Source of the DNA: Propylenella binzhouense
GTDB taxonomy: Bacteria > Pseudomonadota > Alphaproteobacteria > Rhizobiales > Afifellaceae
Length of the DNA stretch: 61,450 nt
Assembly (NCBI RefSeq): GCF_009866965.1
Contig: NZ_SPKJ01000014.1
Coordinates: forward strand, 1 to 61,450
Direction of reading: 5' to 3'
This document shows, in pieces, positions 15,231-24,565 of this stretch (its first letter is position 1; each line of letters starts with the position of its first letter). The notes beneath the pieces were generated by a model that had not been told where the DNA came from, searched no databases, and saw only the letters and a list, made by a program, of their open reading frames with translations. The position numbers were made by a program, and so were the translations under genes.

Positions 15231-17333
15231 ATGGCGAAACGCAAGACGAAGCGCATCGAGCCCCGGTTCGCCGCGGGCGGCCCAGGCGAGATCGCGCTTC
15301 GGCCCGGGGACCGCGCAGGCGGCAGGCGGAGCCGGGGACAGAAGCGCGGCCAGGCCGGCCGGAGCGCGCCGCGCGGGCTGCTCTCCCGGCTCGTGCGCTT
15401 CGGCGTCTATTGGGGCCTCGTGCTTGCGCTCTGGGGCGGCGTCGCGGTCGCGGGGGTCGTCGCCTATTACGGCCTGCAGCTGCCCCACGCCTCGACCTGG
15501 AAGGTGCCGGCCCGGCCGCCCAACGTGCAGATCGTGGCGGTCGACGGCTCGCTGATCGGCAATCGCGGCGACACCGGCGGCGAGGCGGTCCGGCTCGCCG
15601 ACCTTCCCGATTACGTTCCGAACGCCGTCATCGCCATCGAGGACCGGCGGTTCCGCTCCCATTTCGCGCTCGATCCGCTCGGCCTCACGCGCGCCATCGC
15701 CCGGAACGCGCTTGCCGGCCGTCTCGTCGAGGGCGGCTCCACCCTCACCCAGCAGCTCGCCAAGAACCTCTTCCTGACGCCGGAACGCTCGCTCGGCCGC
15801 AAGGTGCAGGAGGTGCTCCTCGCCTTCTGGCTCGAGACGAAGTACTCGAAGGACCAGATCCTCGAAATGTACCTCAACCGCGTCTATTTCGGCGCGGGCG
15901 CCTACGGCATCGACGCGGCCGCGCACCGCTACTTCGACAAGGACGCGGCGGATCTCGACATCGCCGAGGCGGCGATGCTCGCCGGGCTCCTGAAGGCGCC
16001 GAGCAGCTACGCCCCGAACCGCTATTTGGAGCGGGCCAGGGCACGCGCCGCGCTCGTCGTCGACGCGATGGCGGAGGAAGGCTTCATCGGATCGAAGCAG
16101 GCCGCGCTCGCCAAGGCGCAGCCGGCGAGCCTCGCCGCGCGCCAGGCCGACCGGAGCGAGAACTACGTGGCCGACTGGGTGATGGACCGGCTTCCCTCCT
16201 ATGTCGGCAACCTGCAGAGCGACATCGTCGTCCAGACCACGATCGATCTCGGGCTGCAGCACGCGGCCGAAAGCGCGCTCGTGAAGGGGCTCGACGCCGA
16301 AGGCGGCAAATACGGCGTGAGCCAGGGCGCCCTGGTGGCGCTCGACGGGACCGGTGCCGTGCGCGCGCTCGTCGGCGGCCGGAACTACGCGCGAAGCCAG
16401 TACAACCGCGCCGTCCAGGCGCGGCGGCAGCCCGGCTCGGCGTTCAAGCCCTTCGTCTATCTGGCCGCGCTCGAATCCGGAATGACGCCCGGCACGATCC
16501 GGGTCGACGAGCCCGTCCGGTTCGGCAAATGGGCGCCGGAGAACTATTCGCGCTCCTACCGCGGGCCGGTCTCGCTCAAGACCGCGCTCGCCTTCTCCAT
16601 CAACACGATCGCCGCCAAGCTCGCGGTCGAAATCGGCCCGAAGCGCGTGGTCGAGACGGCGCACCGGCTCGGCATCGAATCTGAACTCTCCGCCAATGCC
16701 TCGATTGCGCTCGGCACGTCCGAGGTGTCGCTGCTCGAGCTCACCTCCGCCTACGCGCCCTTCGCCAATGGCGGCTTCGCCGTCACCCCCCACGTCGTCC
16801 AGGACATCCGCACCGGCGACGGCAAGGTGCTCTTCCGCCGGCCGGGACCCGGGATCGCCCGCTCGGTCGACCTGCGCTCGGTGGCGATGATGAACGAGAT
16901 GCTGGCGGAAACGCTCACCGCCGGCACCGGCAAGAGCGCGGGAATTCCGGGCTGGCCGGCCGCGGGCAAGACCGGAACGAGCCAGGATTTCCGCGATGCC
17001 TGGTTCATCGGCTACACGAGCAACCTCACCGCCGGCGTCTGGCTCGGCAACGACGACAACCACCCGACCCGGAAGGCATCGGGCGGCACGCTTCCGGCCG
17101 AGATCTGGACCAGCTTCATGGTCCGGGCGCATGAAGGCGTGCCGCCGGCGCCGCTTCCCGGCACGGCGCTCGCGCCGATGATCGCGGCGGCCGAGCAGCA
17201 GCGGCCGCCCGTCCAGGCCGCCTCGGTGCGGCAGGAGGCGCCCGCCGGGCGGGCGGACTGGCCCGTCTCCCGCGGCGAGGAGACCGGCCGCTCCGGCGGC
17301 CGCACCATCATGGACCTGATCTTCGGACGCTAG
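15231..17333 (+). CDS. Class A penicillin-binding protein (PBP1a-type transglycosylase/transpeptidase)
   Basis: 700 residues. A basic cytoplasmic tail (1-55) and one transmembrane helix (about 58-80) precede the GT51 transglycosylase domain (about 105-280), which has catalytic Glu137 in AIEDRRF and the motif EGGSTLTQQLAKN. The transpeptidase domain (about 330-660) has the SxxK motif with Ser403 and Lys406 (PGSAFKPF), the SxN motif Ser456-Ile-Asn458 and the KTG motif 580-582. It polymerises and cross-links peptidoglycan. The arrangement matches the PBP 1A-family enzymes of Rhizobiales. The stop codon shares the bases CTAG (17330-17333) with the stop of the convergent MFS gene. Confidence 0.95.
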   Translation: MAKRKTKRIEPRFAAGGPGEIALRPGDRAGGRRSRGQKRGQAGRSAPRGLLSRLVRFGVYWGLVLALWGGVAVAGVVAYYGLQLPHASTWKVPARPPNVQIVAVDGSLIGNRGDTGGEAVRLADLPDYVPNAVIAIEDRRFRSHFALDPLGLTRAIARNALAGRLVEGGSTLTQQLAKNLFLTPERSLGRKVQEVLLAFWLETKYSKDQILEMYLNRVYFGAGAYGIDAAAHRYFDKDAADLDIAEAAMLAGLLKAPSSYAPNRYLERARARAALVVDAMAEEGFIGSKQAALAKAQPASLAARQADRSENYVADWVMDRLPSYVGNLQSDIVVQTTIDLGLQHAAESALVKGLDAEGGKYGVSQGALVALDGTGAVRALVGGRNYARSQYNRAVQARRQPGSAFKPFVYLAALESGMTPGTIRVDEPVRFGKWAPENYSRSYRGPVSLKTALAFSINTIAAKLAVEIGPKRVVETAHRLGIESELSANASIALGTSEVSLLELTSAYAPFANGGFAVTPHVVQDIRTGDGKVLFRRPGPGIARSVDLRSVAMMNEMLAETLTAGTGKSAGIPGWPAAGKTGTSQDFRDAWFIGYTSNLTAGVWLGNDDNHPTRKASGGTLPAEIWTSFMVRAHEGVPPAPLPGTALAPMIAAAEQQRPPVQAASVRQEAPAGRADWPVSRGEETGRSGGRTIMDLIFGR

Positions 17334-18733
17334 GCCCGCTCGGCCCTGCCCGTCAGCCGCCACGCCGCCCATGCGCCCGCCACCGCGAGCGGCACGCCGG
17401 TGACGTAGACCCAGATCGCGGCGTCGGCCGCGCTGGCGGCGGTCAGTCCCATGTCGACGCCGACGAGGTTGGCGGTCGCGCCGGCGATCGCCGCGCCGGC
17501 CGCACCGCCCGTCTGGCGCACCGCGATGAGCGCCGAGCTGCCGATCGCCCGGTCCTCGTCCGCGAGCGCGCCGAGGATGCGCCGGTTGATGAGGCTCGCG
17601 GAGCAGCCGAAGCCGGCGCCCATGATCGCGGCGGCGGCGAAGACGAGCGCCAGCGGCGCGTCCCGCATCAGCACCATGAGCAGCACCGCGCCCGCCACGA
17701 TGAGAGCGGCGCCGAAACGGATCCAGCGCAGCTGCGCGGCCTGGCCGGCGCCCGCCACGACGAACGCGCAGAGCGACCAGGAGAGCGCATGCGCGCCGAC
17801 CGCATAGCCTGCCCAGAGCGGCGACAGGCCGTGCAGCACCTGCAGGATCGGCGGTCCGTAGACGATGAGGCCCATCGAGGAGGCGGTGAACGCGAACAGG
17901 CACGCATAGCCCGCGCCGACGATCGTCCGCACGTCGCCGGCGCGATGCGGCAGGAGCCGGACGGCCGCCCCTCTTTCGATCCGCAGGACAAGCGTCAGGA
18001 TCGCGAGCCCGGCGGCGACGAGCGCGAGCGCCGCGAGCGGGTTGCGCGTGACGTCGGCGAGCGCGACGGCGCCGACGCCGAGTCCGAGCACGCAGAGCTG
18101 GAGCCAGGGCACGCCGGCGCCCGGGGCCGAGCGCCTGGCGCCCTTCAGGAGCCACGGCGCCGCCGCCCCGAAGAGGAGCGCCTGCAGCGCGAAGAGCCAG
18201 AACACGGCGCGCCAGTTTCCCGCCTCCGCGAAGAGGCCGCCGATGAGCGGGCCGAGCACGGTGGCGATCCCCCACACGCCCGAGACGGAGGCGAAGACGC
18301 GGGCGAGATGGCGCTCCGGGAAGAGCAGCGCGATCGCGACCATGGCGAAGCCGGCTATCCAGCCGCTGCCGAGCCCCTGCATGAGACGGCCGACGAGGAA
18401 GAGCGCCATGTCCGGCGCGGCGGCGCTCAGCATGCAGCCGAGCCCGAAGACGAGGCCGGCAAGCGAGGTGGCGAGCCTCAGGCCGAAAATCTCCGAGACG
18501 CGGCCCGCGCTCGCCCCGGCGAGGATCGCCCCCATCAGGAAGCCGGCGACCGCCCAGCTGAAATAGGCATAGCCGCCGAGATCGGCGCCGACGCTCGGCA
18601 TGATGGTCGCGGTGACCAGCGTATCGGCCGCGTTGAGCCAGACGCCGAGGCAGATCAGCGCGAATTGCGGCAGCCGGCCCTCGCCGAGCAGATCCGCCCA
18701 GCCTGTCTCGCGCTTGAGAACCGCTTCCGACAT
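17330..18733 (-). CDS. MFS transporter, probable drug efflux (DHA2-like)
   Basis: 467 residues with about 14 hydrophobic segments, as in 14-helix DHA2-type efflux pumps. MFS signatures include GRVSEIFGLRLATSLAGLVFGLGC after the second helix and GSGWIAGFAMV in the fourth. The start at 18733 gives a short cytoplasmic N-terminus (MSEAVLKRETGWADLLGEG). It is monocistronic and convergent with the penicillin-binding protein. The substrate is unknown. Confidence 0.88.
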   Translation of the reverse strand: MSEAVLKRETGWADLLGEGRLPQFALICLGVWLNAADTLVTATIMPSVGADLGGYAYFSWAVAGFLMGAILAGASAGRVSEIFGLRLATSLAGLVFGLGCMLSAAAPDMALFLVGRLMQGLGSGWIAGFAMVAIALLFPERHLARVFASVSGVWGIATVLGPLIGGLFAEAGNWRAVFWLFALQALLFGAAAPWLLKGARRSAPGAGVPWLQLCVLGLGVGAVALADVTRNPLAALALVAAGLAILTLVLRIERGAAVRLLPHRAGDVRTIVGAGYACLFAFTASSMGLIVYGPPILQVLHGLSPLWAGYAVGAHALSWSLCAFVVAGAGQAAQLRWIRFGAALIVAGAVLLMVLMRDAPLALVFAAAAIMGAGFGCSASLINRRILGALADEDRAIGSSALIAVRQTGGAAGAAIAGATANLVGVDMGLTAASAADAAIWVYVTGVPLAVAGAWAAWRLTGRAERA

Positions 18734-19056
18734 CCGACCACTCCGAACTCAGCCGGAAGCGACTAGGCCCCGGGAACGGCGTTTGCAACGATTCGCCGCG
18801 GAGCGTCCGCTCGCCCCGCCGGTATCGCGGGGCCTGGCTCCTTGTTCCGTCGTCATCGCCTGATCCGGCGATCGAGGGGAGTCCCGAGAGGGCAATGAAG
18901 GCCGCGCGGATGCCCGGGTCGAGCCCGGGCAGGACGACAGAGAAAGACCGGCCAGGACGACAGAGAAAGAGATCGCCGGCATGCGCCGGCCGTCTTTTCC
19001 AACGGCGCTTCGGATGGCGGAATGGCCGCGCCGCGGGCGCGCCGCGCGCCGGCCGG
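18734..19056. other. Intergenic region with dispersed repeat element
   Basis: 323 bp with no gene. It holds the promoter side of the MFS gene at its left, then a REP-like element (about 18840-18990) that includes the hairpin and short direct repeat listed separately. The right end abuts the stop of the ABC ATPase gene. Confidence 0.6.
18911..18970. repeat. Alphaproteobacterial dispersed repeat with hairpin and direct repeat
   Basis: TGCCCGGG (18911-18918), loop TCGAG, CCCGGGCA (18924-18931) forms a perfect 8-bp hairpin. CAGGACGACAGAGAAAGA then occurs twice (18930-18947 and 18953-18970). Read in spurious frames this element gives the peptides GLDPGI and MPGSSPG, the familiar signature of a very common intergenic repeat in Alphaproteobacteria (established knowledge). 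Confidence 0.75.
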
Positions 19057-19911
19057 TCAGTCCTCGTAGGAATGGCCGGCCCGCAGCCCCTCCCGCACGC
19101 GGTGCGCGAGCGCGAGGAAGGCGGGCGTCTCCCTGATGTCGAGGGTGCGTTCGCGGGGGAGGTCGGACGGGACAACGTCGTGGATGCGGCCCGGCCGCGG
19201 CGACATCACCACGATCCGGGTCGACAGGAAGACGGCCTCCGGGATCGAGTGCGTGACGAAGATCACCGTCTTGTCGGTCTTCGCCCAGAGCCGCAGCAGC
19301 TGCTCGTTGAGATGGTCGCGCACGATCTCGTCGAGCGCGCCGAACGGCTCGTCCATCAGCAGCAGATCGGGATCGAAGGAGAGCGCGCGCGCGATCGAGG
19401 CGCGCTGCTGCATGCCGCCGGAGAGCTGCCACGGGAACTTCCGCTCGAAGCCCTCGAGATTGACGAGCGCGAGATTGCGGCGGACGCGCTCGGTCCGCTC
19501 CGGGCCGGGCATGCCCATGATCTCGAGCGGCAGCGCGACGTTCTTCGCGATCGTGCGCCAGGGATAGAGCGCCGCCGCCTGGAACACGTAGCCATAGGCG
19601 CGGGCGAGCCGCGCCGCCTCGGGCGAGACGCCGTTCACCCGGATGGTGCCGGCGGTCGGCTGCTCGAGATCGGCGATCACGCGGAGCAGCGTGGTCTTGC
19701 CGCAGCCGGACGGGCCGATGAGGGAGACGAACTCGCCGCGGCCGACCTCGAGGTCGACATTGGCGAGCGCCTGGACCGGCCCGTCGCCGGTCTGGAAGGT
19801 GAGCGAGAGCCCGCGCGCCTCGATGACGGCGCCGCCCGCCCCGGGGGCCGCGCCCGCCCGGTGCGGGGCAGGGGAAAACGCGCCGGCCGCGACCGGATCC
19901 GACCTCGTCAT
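19057..19911 (-). CDS. ABC transporter ATPase, nitrate/sulfonate/taurine-type (SsuB/TauB-like)
   Basis: 284 residues. Walker A is GPSGCGKTTL, the signature LSGGMQQR, Walker B LLLMDEPFGALDE and the switch His in FVTHSIPEA; an N-terminal tail of about 28 residues is Ala/Pro-rich. It belongs to the group that works with an NMT1/SsuA-like binding protein and a BPD_transp permease. No permease or binding-protein gene lies in the window, so it is an orphan ATPase here. Its place beside the dihydropyrimidinase operon suggests a role in pyrimidine or hydantoin uptake, but that is context only. Confidence 0.88.
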   Translation of the reverse strand: MTRSDPVAAGAFSPAPHRAGAAPGAGGAVIEARGLSLTFQTGDGPVQALANVDLEVGRGEFVSLIGPSGCGKTTLLRVIADLEQPTAGTIRVNGVSPEAARLARAYGYVFQAAALYPWRTIAKNVALPLEIMGMPGPERTERVRRNLALVNLEGFERKFPWQLSGGMQQRASIARALSFDPDLLLMDEPFGALDEIVRDHLNEQLLRLWAKTDKTVIFVTHSIPEAVFLSTRIVVMSPRPGRIHDVVPSDLPRERTLDIRETPAFLALAHRVREGLRAGHSYED

Positions 19912-19983
19912 TCTCGCTCGCCCCCGGGACGCACGCGCTTCGAGCGCCTATCTTCCATCACAGCAGAATACGGAGTTTGCGCC

Positions 19984-20412
19984 ATGTCCGCATCACCGGC
20001 CCGACCGGCCCCGGCCAAGACCTGCCACATCGTCCGCCCCGGCTCCACCTATGACGGCAAGCAGGGCTTCAGCTATTTCGAGGGAATCGCGGCGGAGACC
20101 GTCGGCTCGGCCGGCATCTGCATGCATCTCCTCACGATCCCGCCCGGCGGCCGCGCCCGCGCCCACAAGCACGAGAGCCACGAGACGGCGATCTACGTGC
20201 TCTCCGGCGAATCGCACACCTGGTACGGCGAGCGGCTGGAGCATCACGTCGTCGTCAAAGCGGGCGAGATGTTCTACATCCCCGCCGGCATGCCGCACCT
20301 GCCGGCGAACCTCTCCGACGCGCCCTGCACGGCGGTGATCGCCCGCACCGACCCGAACGAGCAGGAGAGCGTGGTGCTTCTGCCGGAGCTCGAGGCGCTG
20401 GTCGCCGCCTGA
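19984..20412 (+). CDS. Cupin-domain protein
   Basis: 142 residues, one cupin barrel with metal-ligand motif AHKHESHETAIYVLSGE (three His plus Glu) and the second motif at PAGMPHLPANL. The ATG at 19984 is preceded by CGGAG at about ten bases. It lies between the orphan ABC ATPase (divergent, 72-bp gap) and the hydA operon (convergent). Function unknown; the location suggests an accessory enzyme or binding protein for pyrimidine or ureide breakdown. Confidence 0.82.
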   Translation: MSASPARPAPAKTCHIVRPGSTYDGKQGFSYFEGIAAETVGSAGICMHLLTIPPGGRARAHKHESHETAIYVLSGESHTWYGERLEHHVVVKAGEMFYIPAGMPHLPANLSDAPCTAVIARTDPNEQESVVLLPELEALVAA

Positions 20413-20434
20413 GCGTCCGGCCGGCGGCGGAGCC

Positions 20435-21883
20435 TCATACCCCGGCGGGGATCGCGCCCCGCTCGACCGGCTTCGGCGCCGTCAGCGCCTTCCAGGAGGA
20501 GAGCGCCTGCGCGACCGCCGGGAACGGCTCGCGCTCGATGAAGCGGCCGCGGCCGGCCTCCGCCTCGAGCCGGCCCTCGTCATAGACGACGGTCCCGCGG
20601 TTCATCACGATGCGCGGCAGCCCGGTGACGCGGTAGCCCTCGAAGACGTTGTAGTCGATCACCGAGCGCTGGCCGGCGGCCGAGATCGTCTTCGTCGCCT
20701 CCGGGTCCCAGATCACGATGTCGGCGTCGGAGCCGACGGCGATCGTGCCCTTCCTCGGATAGACGTTCAGGATCTTGGCGATGTTCGTCGAGGTCGCGGC
20801 GACGAACTCGTTCATGGTCATCCGGCCGGTGCGCACGCCCGCCGTCCAGAGCACCGGCATCCGGTCCTCCAGCCCGCCCGTGCCGTTCGGGATCCGCGTG
20901 AAATCGCCGAGGCCCATCCGCTTCTGCTCGGTCGTGAAGGCGCAATGGTCGGTCGCCACCACCTGCAGGCTGCCCGAGGCGAGCCCGGCCCAGAGCGAAT
21001 CCTGGTTGCGCTTGTCGCGGAAGGGCGGCGACATGACCCGGCGCGCGGCGTGTTCCCAGTCCGGGTTGAAGTACTCCGCCTCGTCGAGGACGAGATGCTG
21101 GACGAGCGGCTCGCCATAGACCCGCTTGCCGAGCGCGCGGGCGCGCCGGATCGCCTCGTGGGCGGCCTCGCAGGAGACGTGGACGACATAGAGCGGCACG
21201 CCCGCCATGTCGGCGATCATGATGGCGCGGTTCGCCGCCTCGCCCTCGACCTCGGGCGGGCGGGAATAAGCATGGCCCTCGGGGCCGGTCGTGCCGGCCG
21301 CCATGTATTTCTGCTGGAGACGCGCGACGACGTCGCCGTTCTCGGCATGGACGAGGGGCAGCGCGCCGAGTTCGGCGCAGCGCAGGAACGACTGGTACAG
21401 CTCGTCGTCGTTCACCATCAGCGAGCCCTTGTAGGCCATGAAGTGCTTGAAGCTGTTGATGCCCCGCTTCACGACCTCCGCCATCTCGCGCCACACCTCC
21501 TCCGACCACCAGGTGATCGCCATGTGGAAGGAATAGTCGGCGGCGGCCTTGCCGGCCTTCTGGTGCCACTCGCCGAGCGCCTCGAGGAGCGACTGGCCGG
21601 GCGCCGGCAGGCAGAAATCGACGACCATGGTGGTGCCGCCGGCGAGCCCGGCGCTCGTGCCGGAGAGGAAGTCGTCGGCCGAGGTCGTGCCCATGAAGGG
21701 CATCTCGAGATGGGTATGCGGGTCGATCCCGCCCGGCATGACGTAGCAGCCGGTCGCGTCGATCACCTGCTCGCCCGCGAGGCCCGCCCCGATCGCCCGG
21801 ACCGCCTCGCCCTCCACCAGCACGTCGGCCTTGTAGGTGAGATCGGCGGTCACGATGGTCCCGCCCTTGATCAAGATAGACAT
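20435..21883 (-). CDS. hydA: Dihydropyrimidinase / D-hydantoinase
   Basis: 482 residues. The enzyme opens the ring of 5,6-dihydrouracil or dihydrothymine to N-carbamoyl-beta-amino acids, step two of the reductive pyrimidine pathway. The binuclear metal site is complete: His56 and His58 (DPHTHLEM), carboxylated Lys152 (FMAYKG), His179 (LVHAENGD), His235 (VVHVSC) and Asp312 (ATDHCAF). The ATG at 21883 gives the canonical start MSILIKGGTIVT; a longer upstream reading is rejected. It is last in the operon transaminase-amidohydrolase-hydA, 29 bp after the amidohydrolase gene. Confidence 0.95.
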   Translation of the reverse strand: MSILIKGGTIVTADLTYKADVLVEGEAVRAIGAGLAGEQVIDATGCYVMPGGIDPHTHLEMPFMGTTSADDFLSGTSAGLAGGTTMVVDFCLPAPGQSLLEALGEWHQKAGKAAADYSFHMAITWWSEEVWREMAEVVKRGINSFKHFMAYKGSLMVNDDELYQSFLRCAELGALPLVHAENGDVVARLQQKYMAAGTTGPEGHAYSRPPEVEGEAANRAIMIADMAGVPLYVVHVSCEAAHEAIRRARALGKRVYGEPLVQHLVLDEAEYFNPDWEHAARRVMSPPFRDKRNQDSLWAGLASGSLQVVATDHCAFTTEQKRMGLGDFTRIPNGTGGLEDRMPVLWTAGVRTGRMTMNEFVAATSTNIAKILNVYPRKGTIAVGSDADIVIWDPEATKTISAAGQRSVIDYNVFEGYRVTGLPRIVMNRGTVVYDEGRLEAEAGRGRFIEREPFPAVAQALSSWKALTAPKPVERGAIPAGV

Positions 21884-21912
21884 GTCACGCCCCCGCCGCT
21901 CGGGTCCCCGCC

Positions 21913-23160
21913 TTACGGGACGATGCCCGCCGTCTCCACCGCCGCATGGAAGAGCACGTTCGCCCCGGCGGTCGCCCATTCAGGATAGATGAGCTCGTCC
22001 TCGTTGTGGCTGAGCCCGTCGACGCACGGGCAGAACACCATCGCCGTCGGCGCCACCCGGTTGATCCAGCACGCGTCGTGGCCGGCGCCCGAGACGATGT
22101 CCCGGTGCGAGTAGCCGAGCCGCTCGGCGGCGTCCCGCACCGCCTTCACGCAGGCCGGATCGAAGGCGACCGGATCGAAATGGCCGACCTGCTCGATCTC
22201 GTGCGAAATCGCGAGCGCCTCGCAGATCGTCGCGACGCCGCCGCGGATGCGGGCGTCCATCTCGTCGAGGACGCGCTTGTCCGGCGAGCGGATGTCGATC
22301 GTGAAGACGGTCCGGCCGGGAATGATGTTGCGCGAGTTGGGATAGACCTCCATGTGCCCGATCGCGCCGACGGCATCGGGCTGGTAGTCCATCGCCACCT
22401 CGTGGACGAGCTCGGTGACCCGCGCCATGCCGAGCCCGGCGTTCCGCCGCTTCGGCATCGGGGTGGAGCCGGTGTGGCTCTCCTTGCCGGTGAGCGTCAC
22501 CTGCAGCCATTTGAGGCCCTGGCCGTGGGTCACGACGCCGATGTCGATCCCCTCGTCCTCGAGGATCGGCCCCTGCTCGATATGGAGCTCGAAGAGCGCG
22601 CGGATGGTACGCCCGCCGACCGGCGCGTCGCCCTTGAAGCCGATCCGCTCCAGCTCCGCGCCGAGCGTCTTGCCGGCGGCGTCGGTGCGGGCATAGGCCC
22701 AGTCGAGGTCGTGAACCCCGGCGAAGACGCCGGAGGCGAGCATGGCCGGCGCGAAGCGGGTGCCCTCCTCATCGGTCCAGTTCACCACCTCGATCGGATG
22801 GCGCGTCCTGATGCCGAGATCGTTGAGGGTGCGGACCACCTCGAGCGCGCCGAGCACCCCGAGCACGCCGTCATAGCGCCCGCCCGTCGGCTGCGTGTCG
22901 AGATGCGAGCCGATCATCACCGGCGGCAGGTCCGGCTCGGCGCCCGCGCGGCGGGCGAACATCGTCCCCATCCGGTCGACCGTCGTCGCCAGCCCGGCCT
23001 CGTCGCACCAGCGACGGAACAGCTTCCGCCCTTCCGCATCGGCGTCGGTGAGGGTCTGCCGGTTGTTGCCGCCGCGCACGCCCGGCCCGATCTCGGCCAT
23101 CGCGGCGATCGTGTCCCACAGCCGCTCGCCGTTGATCCGCAGGTTCGACTGAAGCGTCAC
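21913..23160 (-). CDS. N-carbamoyl-beta-alanine amidohydrolase (M20 hydantoinase/carbamoylase family)
   Basis: 415 residues. It hydrolyses the N-carbamoyl-beta-amino acid made by HydA to beta-alanine (or 3-aminoisobutyrate), CO2 and ammonia. Family motifs are GSHLDTQPTGGRYDG (metal His and Asp), TDEEGTRFAP (catalytic and metal Glu), FELHIEQGPILE and the late GAGHDACW and SHNEDE. The start is GTG at 23160 with AAGGAG upstream. Allantoate amidohydrolase and L-carbamoylase share this family; the operon position makes the pyrimidine role most likely (PydC/HyuC type). Confidence 0.92.
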   Translation of the reverse strand: MTLQSNLRINGERLWDTIAAMAEIGPGVRGGNNRQTLTDADAEGRKLFRRWCDEAGLATTVDRMGTMFARRAGAEPDLPPVMIGSHLDTQPTGGRYDGVLGVLGALEVVRTLNDLGIRTRHPIEVVNWTDEEGTRFAPAMLASGVFAGVHDLDWAYARTDAAGKTLGAELERIGFKGDAPVGGRTIRALFELHIEQGPILEDEGIDIGVVTHGQGLKWLQVTLTGKESHTGSTPMPKRRNAGLGMARVTELVHEVAMDYQPDAVGAIGHMEVYPNSRNIIPGRTVFTIDIRSPDKRVLDEMDARIRGGVATICEALAISHEIEQVGHFDPVAFDPACVKAVRDAAERLGYSHRDIVSGAGHDACWINRVAPTAMVFCPCVDGLSHNEDELIYPEWATAGANVLFHAAVETAGIVP

Positions 23161-23181
23161 GGGACCGGCTCCTTCCCTCGT

Positions 23182-24513
23182 TCAGTCGAGCTTGCCGATG
23201 ACGTCGCGCAGCGTCCCGACCAGCTCGTCGATCTCGCTCTTCTCGAAGATGAGCGGGGGCGAGATTGCGATGATGTCGCCGGTCGTGCGGATCATGATGC
23301 CGCGCTCAAAGGCCTCGATGAAGGCCGTGAAGGCGCGCTTCGTCGGGGCGCCCGGGATCGGCTCGAGCTCGACGGCGCCGACCATGCCGCAATTGCGGAT
23401 GTCGATGACGTGCGGCAGGCCGCGGAGATCGTGCAGCGCGTCGGCGAAATAGGATTCGAGCTCCGCGCCGCGCGTGAGCAGCCCTTCCTCCTGGTAGATG
23501 TCGAGCGTGGCGAGCCCGGCCGCGCAGGAGACCGGGTTCCCCGAATAGGTGTAGCCGTGGAAGAACTCGATGAGGTGCTCCGGGCCGTTCATGAAGGCCT
23601 CGTAGATCTCGTTCTTCACGAACACCGCGCCCATCGGCACGACGCCGTTCGTGACGCCCTTCGCCGTCGTCATGATGTCGGGCGTCACGCCGAAATAGTC
23701 CGCCCCGAAGGGCGTGCCAAGCCGGCCGAAGCCCGTGATCACCTCGTCGAAGATGAGCAGGATGCCGTGCCGGTCGCAGATCGCCCTCAGCCGCTCCAGA
23801 TAGCCCTTGGGCGGGAGCAGCACGCCGGTCGAGCCGGCGACCGGCTCCACGATCACCGCGGCGATCGTCGAAGCGTCGTGGAGGGCGACCAGCCGCTCCA
23901 GATCGTCGGCGAGCTCGGCGCCGTAGGCGGGCTGGCCGCGGGTGAAGGCGTTCCGCTCGATGTCGTGGGTGTGGCGGATGTGGTCGACGCCCGTGAGCAG
24001 CGTCCCGAACATCTTGCGGTTCGTGACGATGCCGCCGACCGAGATGCCGCCGAAATTGACGCCGTGATAGCCGCGCTCCCGGCCGATCAGGCGGAACCGG
24101 CTCCCCTCGCCCCGCACGCGATGATAGGCGAGCGCGATCTTGAGCGCGGTATCGACGGATTCGGAGCCGGAATTGGTGAAGAAGACGTGGTCGATGCCGG
24201 GCGGCGTCAGGGTGATGAGGCGGGCGGCGAGCTCGAACGCCTTGGGATGGCCCATCTGGAACGCCGGCGCGTAGTCGAGCTCGGTGAGCTGACGATGAAC
24301 CGCATCGGCGATCTGCCGGCGGCCGTGCCCGGCATTCACGCACCAGAGGCCGGACGTCCCGTCCAGCACCTCCCGCCCGTCGGCCGTGCGGTAGCGGGTG
24401 CCCTCGGCGGCCACCAGCATGCGCGGTTTCTGCTTGAACTGCCGGTTCGCTGAGAACGGCATCCAGAAGGCTTCGAGATTGTTGGTGACGCGAACGGCGG
24501 CGTCGGCGGACAT
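23182..24513 (-). CDS. Omega-amino acid:pyruvate aminotransferase (class III)
   Basis: 443 residues, the usual length of beta-alanine:pyruvate transaminases. Fold type I features: TNSGSESVDTALK (phosphate binding), RGYHGVNFGG, FDEVITGFGRLG (PLP Asp) and TTAKGVTNG (PLP Lys). It converts beta-alanine or 3-aminoisobutyrate to the semialdehyde after the amidohydrolase step. The ATG at 24513 has CGGAG seven bases away; open reading further upstream crosses the regulator promoter and is rejected. It is first in the operon, with the RutR-type operator 53 bp upstream of the start. Confidence 0.93.
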   Translation of the reverse strand: MSADAAVRVTNNLEAFWMPFSANRQFKQKPRMLVAAEGTRYRTADGREVLDGTSGLWCVNAGHGRRQIADAVHRQLTELDYAPAFQMGHPKAFELAARLITLTPPGIDHVFFTNSGSESVDTALKIALAYHRVRGEGSRFRLIGRERGYHGVNFGGISVGGIVTNRKMFGTLLTGVDHIRHTHDIERNAFTRGQPAYGAELADDLERLVALHDASTIAAVIVEPVAGSTGVLLPPKGYLERLRAICDRHGILLIFDEVITGFGRLGTPFGADYFGVTPDIMTTAKGVTNGVVPMGAVFVKNEIYEAFMNGPEHLIEFFHGYTYSGNPVSCAAGLATLDIYQEEGLLTRGAELESYFADALHDLRGLPHVIDIRNCGMVGAVELEPIPGAPTKRAFTAFIEAFERGIMIRTTGDIIAISPPLIFEKSEIDELVGTLRDVIGKLD

Positions 24514-24565
24514 GGGATTTCTCCGGGCCCGCGCGCCGGAACCCGGCCGCGGCGGCGAGCCAAAC

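Noticed and set aside
15168-19175. A minus-strand open frame of over 1,300 codons
   Set aside because: It runs antisense to the penicillin-binding protein gene and out of phase with the MFS gene; GC-rich DNA produces such frames. Only the two functional genes have recognisable domains.
21946-24453. A plus-strand open frame of over 800 codons
   Set aside because: Antisense to the amidohydrolase and transaminase genes; composition (Arg, Asp, Glu, His) is that of a shadow frame.
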